From JACVRW01 sp963739095 (lineage in GTDB: Bacteria > Actinomycetota > Thermoleophilia > Solirubrobacterales > Thermoleophilaceae), in NCBI GenBank assembly GCA_963739095.1, contig CAVTZF010000032.1, positions 1 to 64,000 on the forward strand: a stretch of 64,000 bases of DNA. Reading direction: 5' to 3'. Positions 25,516 to 33,374 of this stretch are shown in pieces (within the stretch, counting starts at the first letter, position 1; each line of letters starts with the position of its first letter). The notes beneath the pieces were generated by a model. It saw only the letters and a program-made list of their open reading frames with translations. It was not told where the DNA came from and searched no databases. A program made the translations under genes and the position numbers.

Positions 25516-25755
25516 ATGCCCAGCGCAGCTGAGCTGAAGGAGAGGATCGAGGAGGCCTTCCCGGGCGCCCAGGTGATGGTCCACGACCTCACCGGCGGCG
25601 GCGACCACTTCCGCGCCGAGGTGATCTCGGATCGTTTCAACGGCCTCTCGCGCATCCAGCAGCACAAGCTGATCTACGACGTGTTCGGAGACGACGTGGG
25701 TGGTCCCATCCACGCGCTCTCCATCAAGACCCAGACTCCCGGAGACGGAAGATGA
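25516..25755 (+). CDS. BolA-family protein
   Basis: Small class-II KH-fold protein, 79 aa, which in other organisms forms [2Fe-2S]-bridged heterodimers with CGFS monothiol glutaredoxins and helps Fe-S maturation. Visible family features are the start AAELKERIEEAFPGAQV, VHDLTGGGDHFRAEVISDRF and the conserved histidines in QQHKLIYDVF and GPIHALSI. A GGAGGGCG ribosome-binding site precedes ATG 25516. Its stop overlaps the glutaredoxin start (ATGA at 25752-25755), which fits a stoichiometric complex. Confidence 0.92.
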   Translation: MPSAAELKERIEEAFPGAQVMVHDLTGGGDHFRAEVISDRFNGLSRIQQHKLIYDVFGDDVGGPIHALSIKTQTPGDGR

Positions 25756-26147
25756 CGAACGACGAGATCCGCACCTTCATCGAGAACGCGATCAAGGAGA
25801 ACAAGGTGATGCTCTTCATGAAGGGCACACCGCAGCAGCCGGCGTGCGGGTTCTCCATGCGCGCCTCCGGTTGTCTCAACGAGCTCGGCGTCCAGTACGC
25901 GGCGCTCGACATCCTGCCGGACCCGCGAATCCGCGAGGAGCTGTCGGCGGTTTCGGGTTGGCCGACGATCCCGCAGCTGTTCGTGAACGGCGAGCTGGTC
26001 GGCGGCTCCGACATCGTGCTCGAGATGTACGAGAACGGCGAGCTGGCCGAGCTGCTCGGCGTGCAGCAGCCCGACCAGCCGGATGTGCCGGCCCCGGAGC
26101 CCGAGCCGCGCCAGGCGCCGATCGGGCTCGAGAACCGGCTGACCTAG
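25752..26147 (+). CDS. grxD: Monothiol glutaredoxin, CGFS type (Grx4/GrxD)
   Basis: Fe-S carrying monothiol glutaredoxin of 131 aa. The active-site CGFS is at 32-35, preceded by KGTPQQPA; the cis-proline region WPTIPQLFVNGE and the glutathione-binding GGSDI follow. About 20 residues of Pro/Glu-rich tail beyond the usual end are unusual. Translationally coupled to BolA, and back to back with the Fe-S carrier erpA, so the three genes form a small Fe-S delivery locus. Confidence 0.93.
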   Translation: MTNDEIRTFIENAIKENKVMLFMKGTPQQPACGFSMRASGCLNELGVQYAALDILPDPRIREELSAVSGWPTIPQLFVNGELVGGSDIVLEMYENGELAELLGVQQPDQPDVPAPEPEPRQAPIGLENRLT

Positions 26148-26158
26148 GATCCGGCCGG

Positions 26159-26788
26159 TCAGCGCGCGCCCCAGCGGGCGAACGCGCGCGACAGCACAGC
26201 CATACCCTCGGAGATCCAGGCGGACGCCAGCAGCAGGACGAGCCCGAGCGGCAGCAGGGCGAGGCCGTCGAGGACGGTGTCTGGTTGCCAGAAGCCGAGC
26301 TCGATCCCGTCGAACGGTGCCGCCACCGGGGCGGCGATCAGGTAGAGCGCCGTGGCGTACGCGGACACCGCGACGGTGAAGGTCGCCAGGCCGACGGGGA
26401 AGCGGCCGAGCAGGTAGACGATCCCGCGCCAGCTCGCAGAATCGGTCCAGTACGCCTTGGTGCGCCCGATCACGCCCTGCCCGCCGGGGCTGAGCGGCGC
26501 CGGCGCGATGCGCGCGTCGAGCAGCGAGTTCGCAAGCCCGCGCTCGAGGCCGAGGAGCGGCCGGATCGTCGCGAGGACGAGCGTCAGGACCGGGATTCCG
26601 ATCAGCGTCACGACCAGGCCGAGGCCGGTCGCGAGCGAGGTCACGAGCCAGCTGAAGTAGGCGACTCCGAGCGGAAGCCCGAGCAGGTTATGGGTGAGCG
26701 CGCGATAACCGCTCGTCGTGATCAGCGGCCGCAGGACGCCACGCCACGCGGGGACCGGCGCCGGAGACTGTGTGATGGTCGTGTCCAT
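26159..26788 (-). CDS. Membrane protein with actinobacterial 'putative sensor' domain
   Basis: Polytopic membrane protein of 209 aa with about four transmembrane segments. The sequence (SGYRALTHNLLGLPLGVAYF, then GLGLVVTLIGIPVL, a loop, and a second pair of helices) matches the 'putative sensor' domain found at the N-terminus of many actinobacterial histidine kinases; here it stands alone without kinase domains. It is divergent from an ArsR-type regulator whose operator lies between them, so it is probably a target of that regulator. Confidence 0.7.
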   Translation of the reverse strand: MDTTITQSPAPVPAWRGVLRPLITTSGYRALTHNLLGLPLGVAYFSWLVTSLATGLGLVVTLIGIPVLTLVLATIRPLLGLERGLANSLLDARIAPAPLSPGGQGVIGRTKAYWTDSASWRGIVYLLGRFPVGLATFTVAVSAYATALYLIAAPVAAPFDGIELGFWQPDTVLDGLALLPLGLVLLLASAWISEGMAVLSRAFARWGAR

Positions 26789-26931
26789 GAGCCCAGGATC
26801 GCCCGCGAGAGGGCCCGCGGGAATCGAGGCAGCCGGTGTCCGCGCGGGCGGCTAACCGCACCCGCGCCCCGCTCGCGCAGCTCCGCCTGACGGGCCTGCA
26901 CGGCGGCGAATGTGAGGGAGTTCGTGTTCAT
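26722..26931 (-). CDS. Possible small protein or remnant upstream of sensor-domain gene
   Basis: A 69-codon frame from ATG 26931. The first 24 residues (MNTNSLTFAAVQARQAELRE) look like a real protein start and have good codon bias; the rest is Arg/Ser/Pro-rich and looks like the wrong frame, overlapping the next gene's start by 67 bases. Either a short peptide gene or the 5' end of a gene interrupted by a frame change. It would be the first gene of the transcript running from the ArsR operator. Confidence 0.35.
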   Translation of the reverse strand: MNTNSLTFAAVQARQAELRERGAGAVSRPRGHRLPRFPRALSRAILGSWTRPSHSLRRRSPRGVASCGR

Positions 26932-26970
26932 GCAGACGAGTCTTCCGCCATGGCAGTCCGCGGGATATTG

Positions 26971-26988
26971 ATTTAGCCTCTGCTAAAT
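26971..26988. promoter_or_regulatory. Perfect ArsR-type operator overlapping the regulator's start codon
   Basis: ATTTAGC (26971-26977), spacer CTCT, GCTAAAT (26982-26988): a perfect 7-4-7 inverted repeat in an AT-rich island. The last two bases are the AT of the regulator's ATG (26987). It lies in the divergent interval and would let the ArsR protein block both itself and the sensor-domain gene. Confidence 0.75.
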
Positions 26989-27964
26989 GGTCCGCTACGA
27001 GTTCGGCATCACAGACCTCGCGCGGCTGCGTTTTGCGATCTCGCCGATGTGGGAGCTCGTGATCTCGCTGCGGGCGCTGCGCGACCCGGCCGGCGCCCCG
27101 ATGCACCTGCCCTGGGTCCGCGAGGTGCGCGAGCGCGTCCGCGGCCTCGACCTGCTGCCGCTGCTCGGCCTCGTGCCGCTCAGCGGCTACATCCCCGACT
27201 TCCTCACGCCTCCCCCGGACACCCCGCTCGCGACCTTCGAGGACGAGGTCGAGGCTGTCCGCCGGACACCGGCCGCACGCGTGCGCACCGAGGTCGGATT
27301 GCGACTCGAGGACGGGCTCTCACATGACCTCGGCGAGCCGTTCCTCAAGAACCCGCGGCGTGCCGTCGAGCGCCTCGCCGACTCGCTGGCCTCCTACTGG
27401 GAGGTCGCGCTCGAGCCCTACTGGCCACGCGTGCGCGCTCTGCTCGAGGCCGATCTGCTCTATCGCTCGCGCCGCCTCACGGAGGGAGGCCCGGCCGCGC
27501 TCTTCGCCGACCTCGACCCGGGCATCGAGTGGCGCAACGACGGGCTCGAGGTCGAGGTGGCCTACGACACGACCGTCGAGCTGCAGGGACGCGGGCTCCT
27601 GCTCGTGCCCACGGCCTTCCCGGCGCGGCCGGCGGTCATCACGTCGTCCTTCTGGCAGCCGTCGACGATGTACCCGGCCCGCGGCGTGGCGCTGCTCTGG
27701 GAGACCGGCCAGCCGGCACCCACCGAGGCGCTCGCCTCGGTGCTCGGCAGCGGACGGGCCGCCGTCCTGCTTGCCCTCGACGCCCCGCGCAGCACCGGTG
27801 AGGTCGCGCGCCGCCTCGAGATCACGCCCGGCGGCGCCTCACAGCACCTCTCCTCCCTGAAGGCGGCCGGCCTCGTCAGCTCGAACCGCCACGGCCGCAC
27901 CGTGCTCTACGCGCGCAGCCCGTTGGCGGACGAGCTCGTCAGCGCTTCGGAGAGCGGCGACTAG
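26987..27964 (+). CDS. ArsR-family transcriptional regulator with DUF5937-like N-terminus
   Basis: DNA-binding repressor of 325 aa. The N-terminal 230 residues (starting VRYEFGITDLARLRFAISPMWE) match the DUF5937 domain of actinobacterial regulators; the winged helix-turn-helix is at the C-terminus (about 255-315: LDAPRSTGEVARRLEITPGGASQHLSSLKAAGLV, then RHGRTVLYARS). No metal-binding cysteine motif of classical ArsR is present, so the ligand is unknown. The start codon is part of a perfect palindrome, which points to tight autorepression and a leaderless message. Confidence 0.85.
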   Translation: MVRYEFGITDLARLRFAISPMWELVISLRALRDPAGAPMHLPWVREVRERVRGLDLLPLLGLVPLSGYIPDFLTPPPDTPLATFEDEVEAVRRTPAARVRTEVGLRLEDGLSHDLGEPFLKNPRRAVERLADSLASYWEVALEPYWPRVRALLEADLLYRSRRLTEGGPAALFADLDPGIEWRNDGLEVEVAYDTTVELQGRGLLLVPTAFPARPAVITSSFWQPSTMYPARGVALLWETGQPAPTEALASVLGSGRAAVLLALDAPRSTGEVARRLEITPGGASQHLSSLKAAGLVSSNRHGRTVLYARSPLADELVSASESGD

Positions 27965-28004
27965 CTTCGGGCTCTGGACTCGTTCAGAGCTAGGAGGAGC
28001 CGCC

Positions 28005-28223
28005 TCAACGCCCGCGCTTTCGCCGCTGCTGGTCAAGTGCCTTGCGGCCGCGCTCGGCGGCCTCCCGCGCCTGGCGCTTGTACTCCTCCTTCTTCTCCGG
28101 CGGCAGCGCCTGCCAGCGCTCCCAGGCCATCAGCAGGTACGGCCACATCCGCCTGGCGTTGGTCACGGCCTTCGAGCCGCGTCTCAGTCCTATGCCCTGC
28201 GGGTTTCGCTTCGATTTAGCCAT
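28005..28223 (-). CDS. Small basic protein of unknown function
   Basis: A 72-aa very basic protein (MAKSKRNPQGIGLRRGSK at the start, many Lys/Arg, a Trp-rich centre MAWERWQALPPEKKEEYKRQAREAAE broken by helices). It has a plausible coding bias and a clean ATG. It is not a family I can name; it could bind nucleic acid. It lies 49 bases downstream of the epimerase gene on the same strand. Confidence 0.6.
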   Translation of the reverse strand: MAKSKRNPQGIGLRRGSKAVTNARRMWPYLLMAWERWQALPPEKKEEYKRQAREAAERGRKALDQQRRKRGR

Positions 28224-28272
28224 TCGAGGTACTCCAGGCCGCGGTACAGGGTGGTCACGTGCGAGAGAGTAG

Positions 28273-29352
28273 TCAGGGGCGTGCCGAGGTGAGCCTGCGC
28301 ACGAGGCCGGCCGCTTCCTCCGCGGCGTCGATCGCCAGGCCCGCGAAGCGCCACTGGATCTGCTGTGAGCGGCGGCTGCGCGCGATCCGGGCGTGCTCGC
28401 GGTCGAGGTGCCAGGAGACGGTCGCGTCGAGCGTCTCCTCGTGCGGCCGCGCCCGCCAGCCGAGCTCCCGCCGCGCCTTCGTGGAGCGGTAGGTCCAGCT
28501 CTGCGAGGCGGCGCGCACCTCGGCGGGCGTCAGCGGCCAGCGCCCGCCCGCGCCCAGCAATGCCGCCGTCCTGGCGGCCGCGCCCTTCGGCAGCTTGACG
28601 GGCGGGTGGACGCCGGACAGCCGGCCGAGGTCTGCGAAGAGCCGGTCGAAGGTGAAGTTGCGCCCGCCGAGCAGATAGCGCTCGCCGATCGCGCCGCGCT
28701 CGTCGGCGAGCAGGTGACCGGCGGCGGCGTCGCGCACGTCGACGACGTTGATCGCCCCGTCCGTGTACACCGGGATGCGGCCGAGCAGGAAGCTGCGGAC
28801 GATCCGCGTCGAGCTGAGCAAGTAGTCACCCGCGCCGAAGCACACCGCCGGGTTGACGCAGACCAGCGGTAGCCCCTGCGCGGCAACCCTGAGCGCCTCC
28901 ACCTCGGCCTCGTGGACCGAGTTGACGTACGGGATACCGAGCCGGGCGGCGGTGAAGAGCTGCGTCTCGTCCGCCGTCTTCCCATCCCGCGCGGGCCCGA
29001 CGGCCGCCGCGCTCGACGTGTAGACGACCCGCTCGACGCCGGCGCGCAGGCATTCCTGCATGAGCAGCTTCGTGCCGCCCACGTTTACGTCGAAGAGGCG
29101 GTCGGCGTCCTGCGGGCGCACCGAGGTGACCCCGCCGCAGTGGAACACGCGCTCGACCCCGGCGAGGGCACGCCGCAGCGAGCGCCGGTCGCGCAGCTCG
29201 AGGCGCACGCGCTCCGCGTCGAGGTCCGCTATTGCCGGCTCGGGCGAGTCCTTCTCGACCCCCAGCCGCAGCTCATCGCCGCGCTCGCCGAGCAGGTGCG
29301 CGACGTGAGAACCGATGAACCCAGTCGCGCCTGTGACGAGGACCTTGGCCAA
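28273..29352 (-). CDS. NAD-dependent epimerase/dehydratase family protein lacking the catalytic lysine
   Basis: Extended SDR of 359 aa, closest in pattern to dihydroflavonol-4-reductase-like proteins. The NAD motif GATGFIG is at 8-14 and the serine block VYTSSAAAVG at 110-119. At the active-site position the sequence is PYVNSVHEAE: Y142 is kept but the expected lysine of YxxxK is V146. The codon is GTC, more than one base away from a lysine codon. The protein may have lost dehydrogenase activity or use another proton donor. Divergent from degV. Confidence 0.82.
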   Translation of the reverse strand: MAKVLVTGATGFIGSHVAHLLGERGDELRLGVEKDSPEPAIADLDAERVRLELRDRRSLRRALAGVERVFHCGGVTSVRPQDADRLFDVNVGGTKLLMQECLRAGVERVVYTSSAAAVGPARDGKTADETQLFTAARLGIPYVNSVHEAEVEALRVAAQGLPLVCVNPAVCFGAGDYLLSSTRIVRSFLLGRIPVYTDGAINVVDVRDAAAGHLLADERGAIGERYLLGGRNFTFDRLFADLGRLSGVHPPVKLPKGAAARTAALLGAGGRWPLTPAEVRAASQSWTYRSTKARRELGWRARPHEETLDATVSWHLDREHARIARSRRSQQIQWRFAGLAIDAAEEAAGLVRRLTSARP

Positions 29353-29388
29353 GGCGCGAGTGTAGGCCCGATAGGCTGCCGCCCGCGA

Positions 29389-30258
29389 ATGGCCGACGTC
29401 GCAGTAGTCACCGACAGCACCTCGTACCTACCGCCGGAGCTCGTCGAGCGCCACGACATCCACGTCGTGCAGCTGTACGTCGTGTTCGGCGCGGAACGGA
29501 CCGTGCCCGAGGCCGAGATCACCGACTTCCCGGCCTTCTTCGAGGAGCTGCGCCGCGCGGAGCACCTGCCCACTACGTCGCAGCCCTCGGTCGGCGACTT
29601 CACGAGCGTCTACGAGCCGCTCCTCGCCGAGGGCAGGGAGATCGTCTCGGTGCACATCTCGGGCGGGCTGTCGGGAACGCCGGAGGCCGCACGGCAGGCC
29701 AGGGAGGCGCTCGAGCGCGAGGGCAAGGGCGGCGAGCGCATCGAGGTGATCGACTCGACCACCGCCGCCGGCGGCCTCGGCTTCATGGTGCTGGCCGCGG
29801 CGAAGGCGGCCGGCGATGGGAAGAGCGCGGCCGACGTCGCGGAGCACGTCCGCCAGGCACGCAGCGAGCTGAAGCTCTGGTTCGTGATCGACACGCTCGA
29901 GTTCCTCAAGCGCGGCGGCAGGATCGGCGCGGCCAGCGCCTGGATCGGCTCGACGCTGAAGGTCAAGCCGATCCTCACCGTCGAGAACGAGATGACCCCC
30001 GTCGAGCGCGTTCGCACCAGCAGGCGCGCGATGGAGCGCATGGTCGACTACGCGCGCCAGCGCAAGGACTCGGGTGCGGACGCCTGGAGCGCGCAGCACA
30101 TCAACGCCCCCGAGGCGTGCCAGGAGCTGATCGAGCGCTGCTCCGAGGTATACGGCCGGCCACCGACGATCGTCAGCGAGATCGGGCCGGTCCTGTCCGC
30201 CCACACCGGGCCGGGCCTGCTCGGGATGGGCGGCCTCCCCGCCCACTACGTGCAGTAG
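29389..30258 (+). CDS. DegV-family fatty-acid-binding protein
   Basis: Cytoplasmic fatty-acid-binding protein of 289 aa; in Firmicutes such proteins (FakB) present fatty acid to a kinase. Lipid-binding motifs are TDSTSYLPPE at the N-terminus, TTSQPSVGDF, SGGLSGT and LKFLKRGGR-like (LEFLKRGGRIG). The C-terminal GPVLSAHTGPGLLG is also characteristic. ATG 29389 is 36 bases from the divergent epimerase start. No FakA kinase is seen in the window. Confidence 0.9.
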   Translation: MADVAVVTDSTSYLPPELVERHDIHVVQLYVVFGAERTVPEAEITDFPAFFEELRRAEHLPTTSQPSVGDFTSVYEPLLAEGREIVSVHISGGLSGTPEAARQAREALEREGKGGERIEVIDSTTAAGGLGFMVLAAAKAAGDGKSAADVAEHVRQARSELKLWFVIDTLEFLKRGGRIGAASAWIGSTLKVKPILTVENEMTPVERVRTSRRAMERMVDYARQRKDSGADAWSAQHINAPEACQELIERCSEVYGRPPTIVSEIGPVLSAHTGPGLLGMGGLPAHYVQ

Positions 30259-30307
30259 ATCGTGCACCGGTAGGACCGCTTGGCGGCGGCGCGAATAGCG
30301 CCCTGAA

Positions 30308-31412
30308 GTGGTGCCGACTGCCAGAAGCGTGGTGCGCATAGTGCTGATCGTCGTCTGCGTGGCGATCTGCCTCTATCTGCTCTTTCTGCTGCGCCGGCCG
30401 ATCGGCTGGATCCTGATCGCCGCCTTCCTGGCAGTCGCGTTGTCTGGCCCGGTCAACTTCCTCGCCACACGGATGCGGCGCGGCTTCGCGGTCACGCTTG
30501 TCTTTCTCGCCCTGCTCGCCGTGCCGGCGCTGCTGATCGCGCTGATCGTGCCCCCGCTGATCACGGAGGCGAACAATTTCGCCGGCGACGTCCCGCAGTA
30601 CGCGCGCGACGTGACCAGGTTCGTTCAGGACAACGACACGCTGCGCTCGCTCAACGAGGACTACAACATCACCGAGGAGCTCGAGAAGCAGGCCGGCAAG
30701 CTGCCCGATCAGCTCGGCGGCGCCGCCGGCACGCTGCGCGACGTGGGCCTGGGGATCGTCAACTCGCTGTTCGCGCTCATCACGATCCTCGTGCTCACAG
30801 CCGTTCTTGCTCGCAAACGGTAGAACGTGGACGGACGCGGCGCTCGCCTCGCGGCCCCGCGAGCAGCGCGAGCGGCTGCGGCGCGCACTCGACAACATGG
30901 CGAAGGCGGTCGCGGGCTATGTGGCGGGCGCGTTGACGATCGCGCTGATCGCAGGCGTGGCGACCTTCATCGTGCTGACGATCCTCGGCGTCCCGTTCGC
31001 GGCCCCGCTGGCGGTGATCGCCGGGCTGTTCTCCCTGATCCCGCTGGTCGGCGCCACGATCGCCGCGATCCTGATCGGGATCGTCACCGTGTTCGAGCAT
31101 TTCCCGACCGTCACGATCATCTGGGCGATCTGGGCGATCGTCTACCAGCAGTTCGAGAACCACGTGATCCAGCCCCAGATCCAGAAGCGCACGGTCAACG
31201 TGCAGCCGTTCATCACGATCGTGGCCGTGCTGTTCGGCGCCACGCTGCTCGGCGTTCTGGGCGCGCTGGTGGCGATTCCGGCGGCGGCCTCGATCCAGAT
31301 CCTGTTCCGCGAGTACGTCGACGTGCGGACGATGTCGATCAAGCCCGAGGAGAACGGCGACGAGCCGCCGCCCGCCGCGCCGCCGCCGGCTCCCGACCCC
31401 GCCCCCGCGTAG
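30308..31412 (+). pseudogene. AI-2E family transporter (PerM/UPF0118), frameshifted
   Basis: Polytopic membrane protein of the AI-2E/PerM exporter family, split in two frames. The first part (GTG 30308 to about 30800) has LRRPIGWILIAAFLAVAL and three membrane helices; it ends at TAG 30821-30823. The second frame continues with NGRTWTDAALASRPREQRERL and the conserved core (LGVPFAAPLAVIAGLFSLIPLVGATIAAI, ENHVIQPQIQKRTVNVQP) to 31412. One extra base near 30795-30805 explains the break. The C-terminus is Pro/Ala-rich. Nothing else is damaged, so a sequencing error is as likely as a recent mutation. The next gene starts 10 bases later. Confidence 0.85.
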
Positions 31413-31422
31413 CCTGTTTCAC

Positions 31423-32490
31423 ATGTCGCCGGCTTCGCTCGTCAAGCGAGGGCTGCTCCTCGCGATCACGGGCGTGTCGCTGTACCTACTCGCTCCGGCG
31501 CTGCTCGAGGTCTTCGGCGCCTTCGACCAGCTCGACGACATCAGCCCGCTCTGGTTCGTCGCGATGATCGTGCTGCAGGCAGGCAGCTACGCCTGCATGT
31601 GGGCGATCCAGAAGATCGCGGTGCGCAGCAAGCACTGGGGACCTGTGATCACCTCCCAGCTCGCCTCGAACGCGTTCGGGCGCGTCGTTCCGGGTGGCGT
31701 CGCGGCGGCGGGAGCCATGCAGTACGCGATGCTCGCGCGCGGAGGCGTGCCCGCCGCCGCGGCCGCCTCGGGCATGACCGCGTCCTCGCTGCTCGTCTTC
31801 GGGATCCTGCTTGCGATGCCGCTGCTCGCGGTGCCGGCGATCGCCACCGGGGTGGCGGTCGACCCGCGGCTCGCGCGAGCAGCCGAGGCAGGCGCGGTGA
31901 TCTTCGTGGCGATGATCGCTCTCGGCGTCTGGTGCGTCGTGCGGGACAAGCCGCTCGTGGTGATCGGCAGGGCGGCCCAGGCGGTCCGCAACCGCGTGAT
32001 GCGCAAGCGCGACCCGATCACGGACCTACCCGAGAAGCTGCTGCGCGAACGCGACACGGTCGTGCAGGTGCTCGGCGACCGCTGGTGGGAGGCGCTGCTG
32101 TTCGCATCGGGGCGCTGGGTCCTCGACTACCTGACGCTGCTGGCCGCGCTCTACGCGGTCGGCGCCGAGCCGCGCGCGTCGCTCGTGCTGCTCGCCTTCT
32201 TCGCCGCCCAGCTGCTCGGCACGCTGCCGCTCACGCCCGGCGGGCTCGGCTTCGTCGAGGCGGGCCTGACCGGAACGCTCGCGCTCGCGGGCGTCCCCGC
32301 CGGCGCCGCCGTGGTCGCCACACTCGCCTACCGGCTCGTCTCGTTCTGGCTGCCGATCCCGGCCGGGGCGATCGCGGCGATCGTCCACAAACGCAGGTAC
32401 GGCGACATGACGGTGGAGGAGCTCGAGGAGGGCTCCGCACGCGAGGACGTGCGAGCACGCCAACCCTCGGCGGTCCGCGAGCGCGGCTGA
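31423..32490 (+). CDS. Flippase-like (lysylphosphatidylglycerol-synthase TM, YbhN/UPF0104) protein
   Basis: Integral membrane protein of 355 aa with about eight helices. The family motifs are FGRVVPGGVAAAGAMQYAML and LPLTPGGLGFVEAGLTGTLALAGVP. Members move or modify lipid-linked intermediates; this one has no attached enzyme domain. It follows the AI-2E gene by 10 bases and is a relative of the membrane half of the fusion at 13544-15877. Confidence 0.85.
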   Translation: MSPASLVKRGLLLAITGVSLYLLAPALLEVFGAFDQLDDISPLWFVAMIVLQAGSYACMWAIQKIAVRSKHWGPVITSQLASNAFGRVVPGGVAAAGAMQYAMLARGGVPAAAAASGMTASSLLVFGILLAMPLLAVPAIATGVAVDPRLARAAEAGAVIFVAMIALGVWCVVRDKPLVVIGRAAQAVRNRVMRKRDPITDLPEKLLRERDTVVQVLGDRWWEALLFASGRWVLDYLTLLAALYAVGAEPRASLVLLAFFAAQLLGTLPLTPGGLGFVEAGLTGTLALAGVPAGAAVVATLAYRLVSFWLPIPAGAIAAIVHKRRYGDMTVEELEEGSAREDVRARQPSAVRERG

Positions 32491-32522
32491 GCCGCCACCC
32501 AGCGCCGATATAGGGTCACCCC

Positions 32523-32588
32523 ATGCGCGCCCGGTATCTGGTCACGCGGATCGTGCTCGTCGCGCTCGGCCACGAGGCCTACCGGTGA
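32523..32588 (+). CDS. Possible 21-aa leader peptide overlapping the MBL gene
   Basis: ATG 32523 opens a 21-codon frame (starts MRARYLVTRIV, ends GHEAYR) whose TGA overlaps the GTG of the next gene (GTGA, 32585-32588). A TATAGGGT sequence lies just upstream (from about 32510), suitable as a -10. The peptide could simply deliver ribosomes to the downstream start. Not recognisable as a known family. Confidence 0.35.
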   Translation: MRARYLVTRIVLVALGHEAYR

Positions 32589-33334
32589 CCCGCCGGGTCA
32601 CCTGGCTCGGACACTCCACCGTGCTGATCGAGCTGGGCGGCGTCCGCCTGTTGACCGATCCGGTCCTGCGCGAGCGGCTGCTGCACATGAAGCGCGTCGC
32701 CCCGTCCGTCGACCCCGAGCTGCTCTCGGGCCTCGGCGCGGTGCTGATCTCGCACATGCATCACGACCACTTCGACGTGCCCTCGCTGCGGCGGCTCGAA
32801 CGCGCGGCGACGCAGCTGGTGGTCCCGGCCGGGAGCGGGCGGCGCGCCACCCGCCGCGGCTTCGCCAAGGTGCTCGAGGTGAGTGAGGGCGACAGGACGG
32901 ACCTCGGGGCGATCAGCGTCCTGACCGTGCCGGCGATCCACCCCGGCAATCGATACCCGCTGGGAGCGAAGACCGAGGCCCTCGGCTATGTCATCGAGGC
33001 GGACGGGCGGCGCGTCTACTTTGCGGGCGACACCGACCTCTTCGACGGGATGGCGGAGCTCGGCGAGCTCGACCTGGCACTGATGCCCGTCTGGGGCTGG
33101 GGGCCGCGCCTGGGACCGGGCCACCTGGACCCCGAGCGGGCGGCCGAGGCGCTCGCGCTGCTGGAGCCGCGGCTCGCCGTGCCGATTCACTGGGGGACGC
33201 TGTTCCCACGCGTGAGCCGGGACCGCAGCGGGCGGCTCACGGACCCGCCGCACGAGTTCGCTGCCGCGGCGGCGCGGATCGCTCCGGCCGTGGACGTTCG
33301 CATCCTCTCGCCGGGCGAAGCGCTCGACTTCTGA
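32585..33334 (+). CDS. Metallo-beta-lactamase-fold hydrolase (UlaG-like)
   Basis: Metal-dependent hydrolase of 249 aa. The metal motif HMHHDH is H57-M-H59-H60-D61-H62 as SHMHHDHFD, with further ligands in FAGDTDLFDG and IHWGT. The opening VTWLGHSTVLIELGG places it in the UlaG/UPF0173-like group, often acting on phosphodiesters or lactones; the substrate is unknown. The GTG start at 32585 has no ribosome-binding site of its own and overlaps a short upstream frame. Confidence 0.88.
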   Translation: MTRRVTWLGHSTVLIELGGVRLLTDPVLRERLLHMKRVAPSVDPELLSGLGAVLISHMHHDHFDVPSLRRLERAATQLVVPAGSGRRATRRGFAKVLEVSEGDRTDLGAISVLTVPAIHPGNRYPLGAKTEALGYVIEADGRRVYFAGDTDLFDGMAELGELDLALMPVWGWGPRLGPGHLDPERAAEALALLEPRLAVPIHWGTLFPRVSRDRSGRLTDPPHEFAAAAARIAPAVDVRILSPGEALDF

Positions 33335-33374
33335 GCGCGGGCACGTCCGGCGCCGCGGCGAAAATCGCCGCTGA

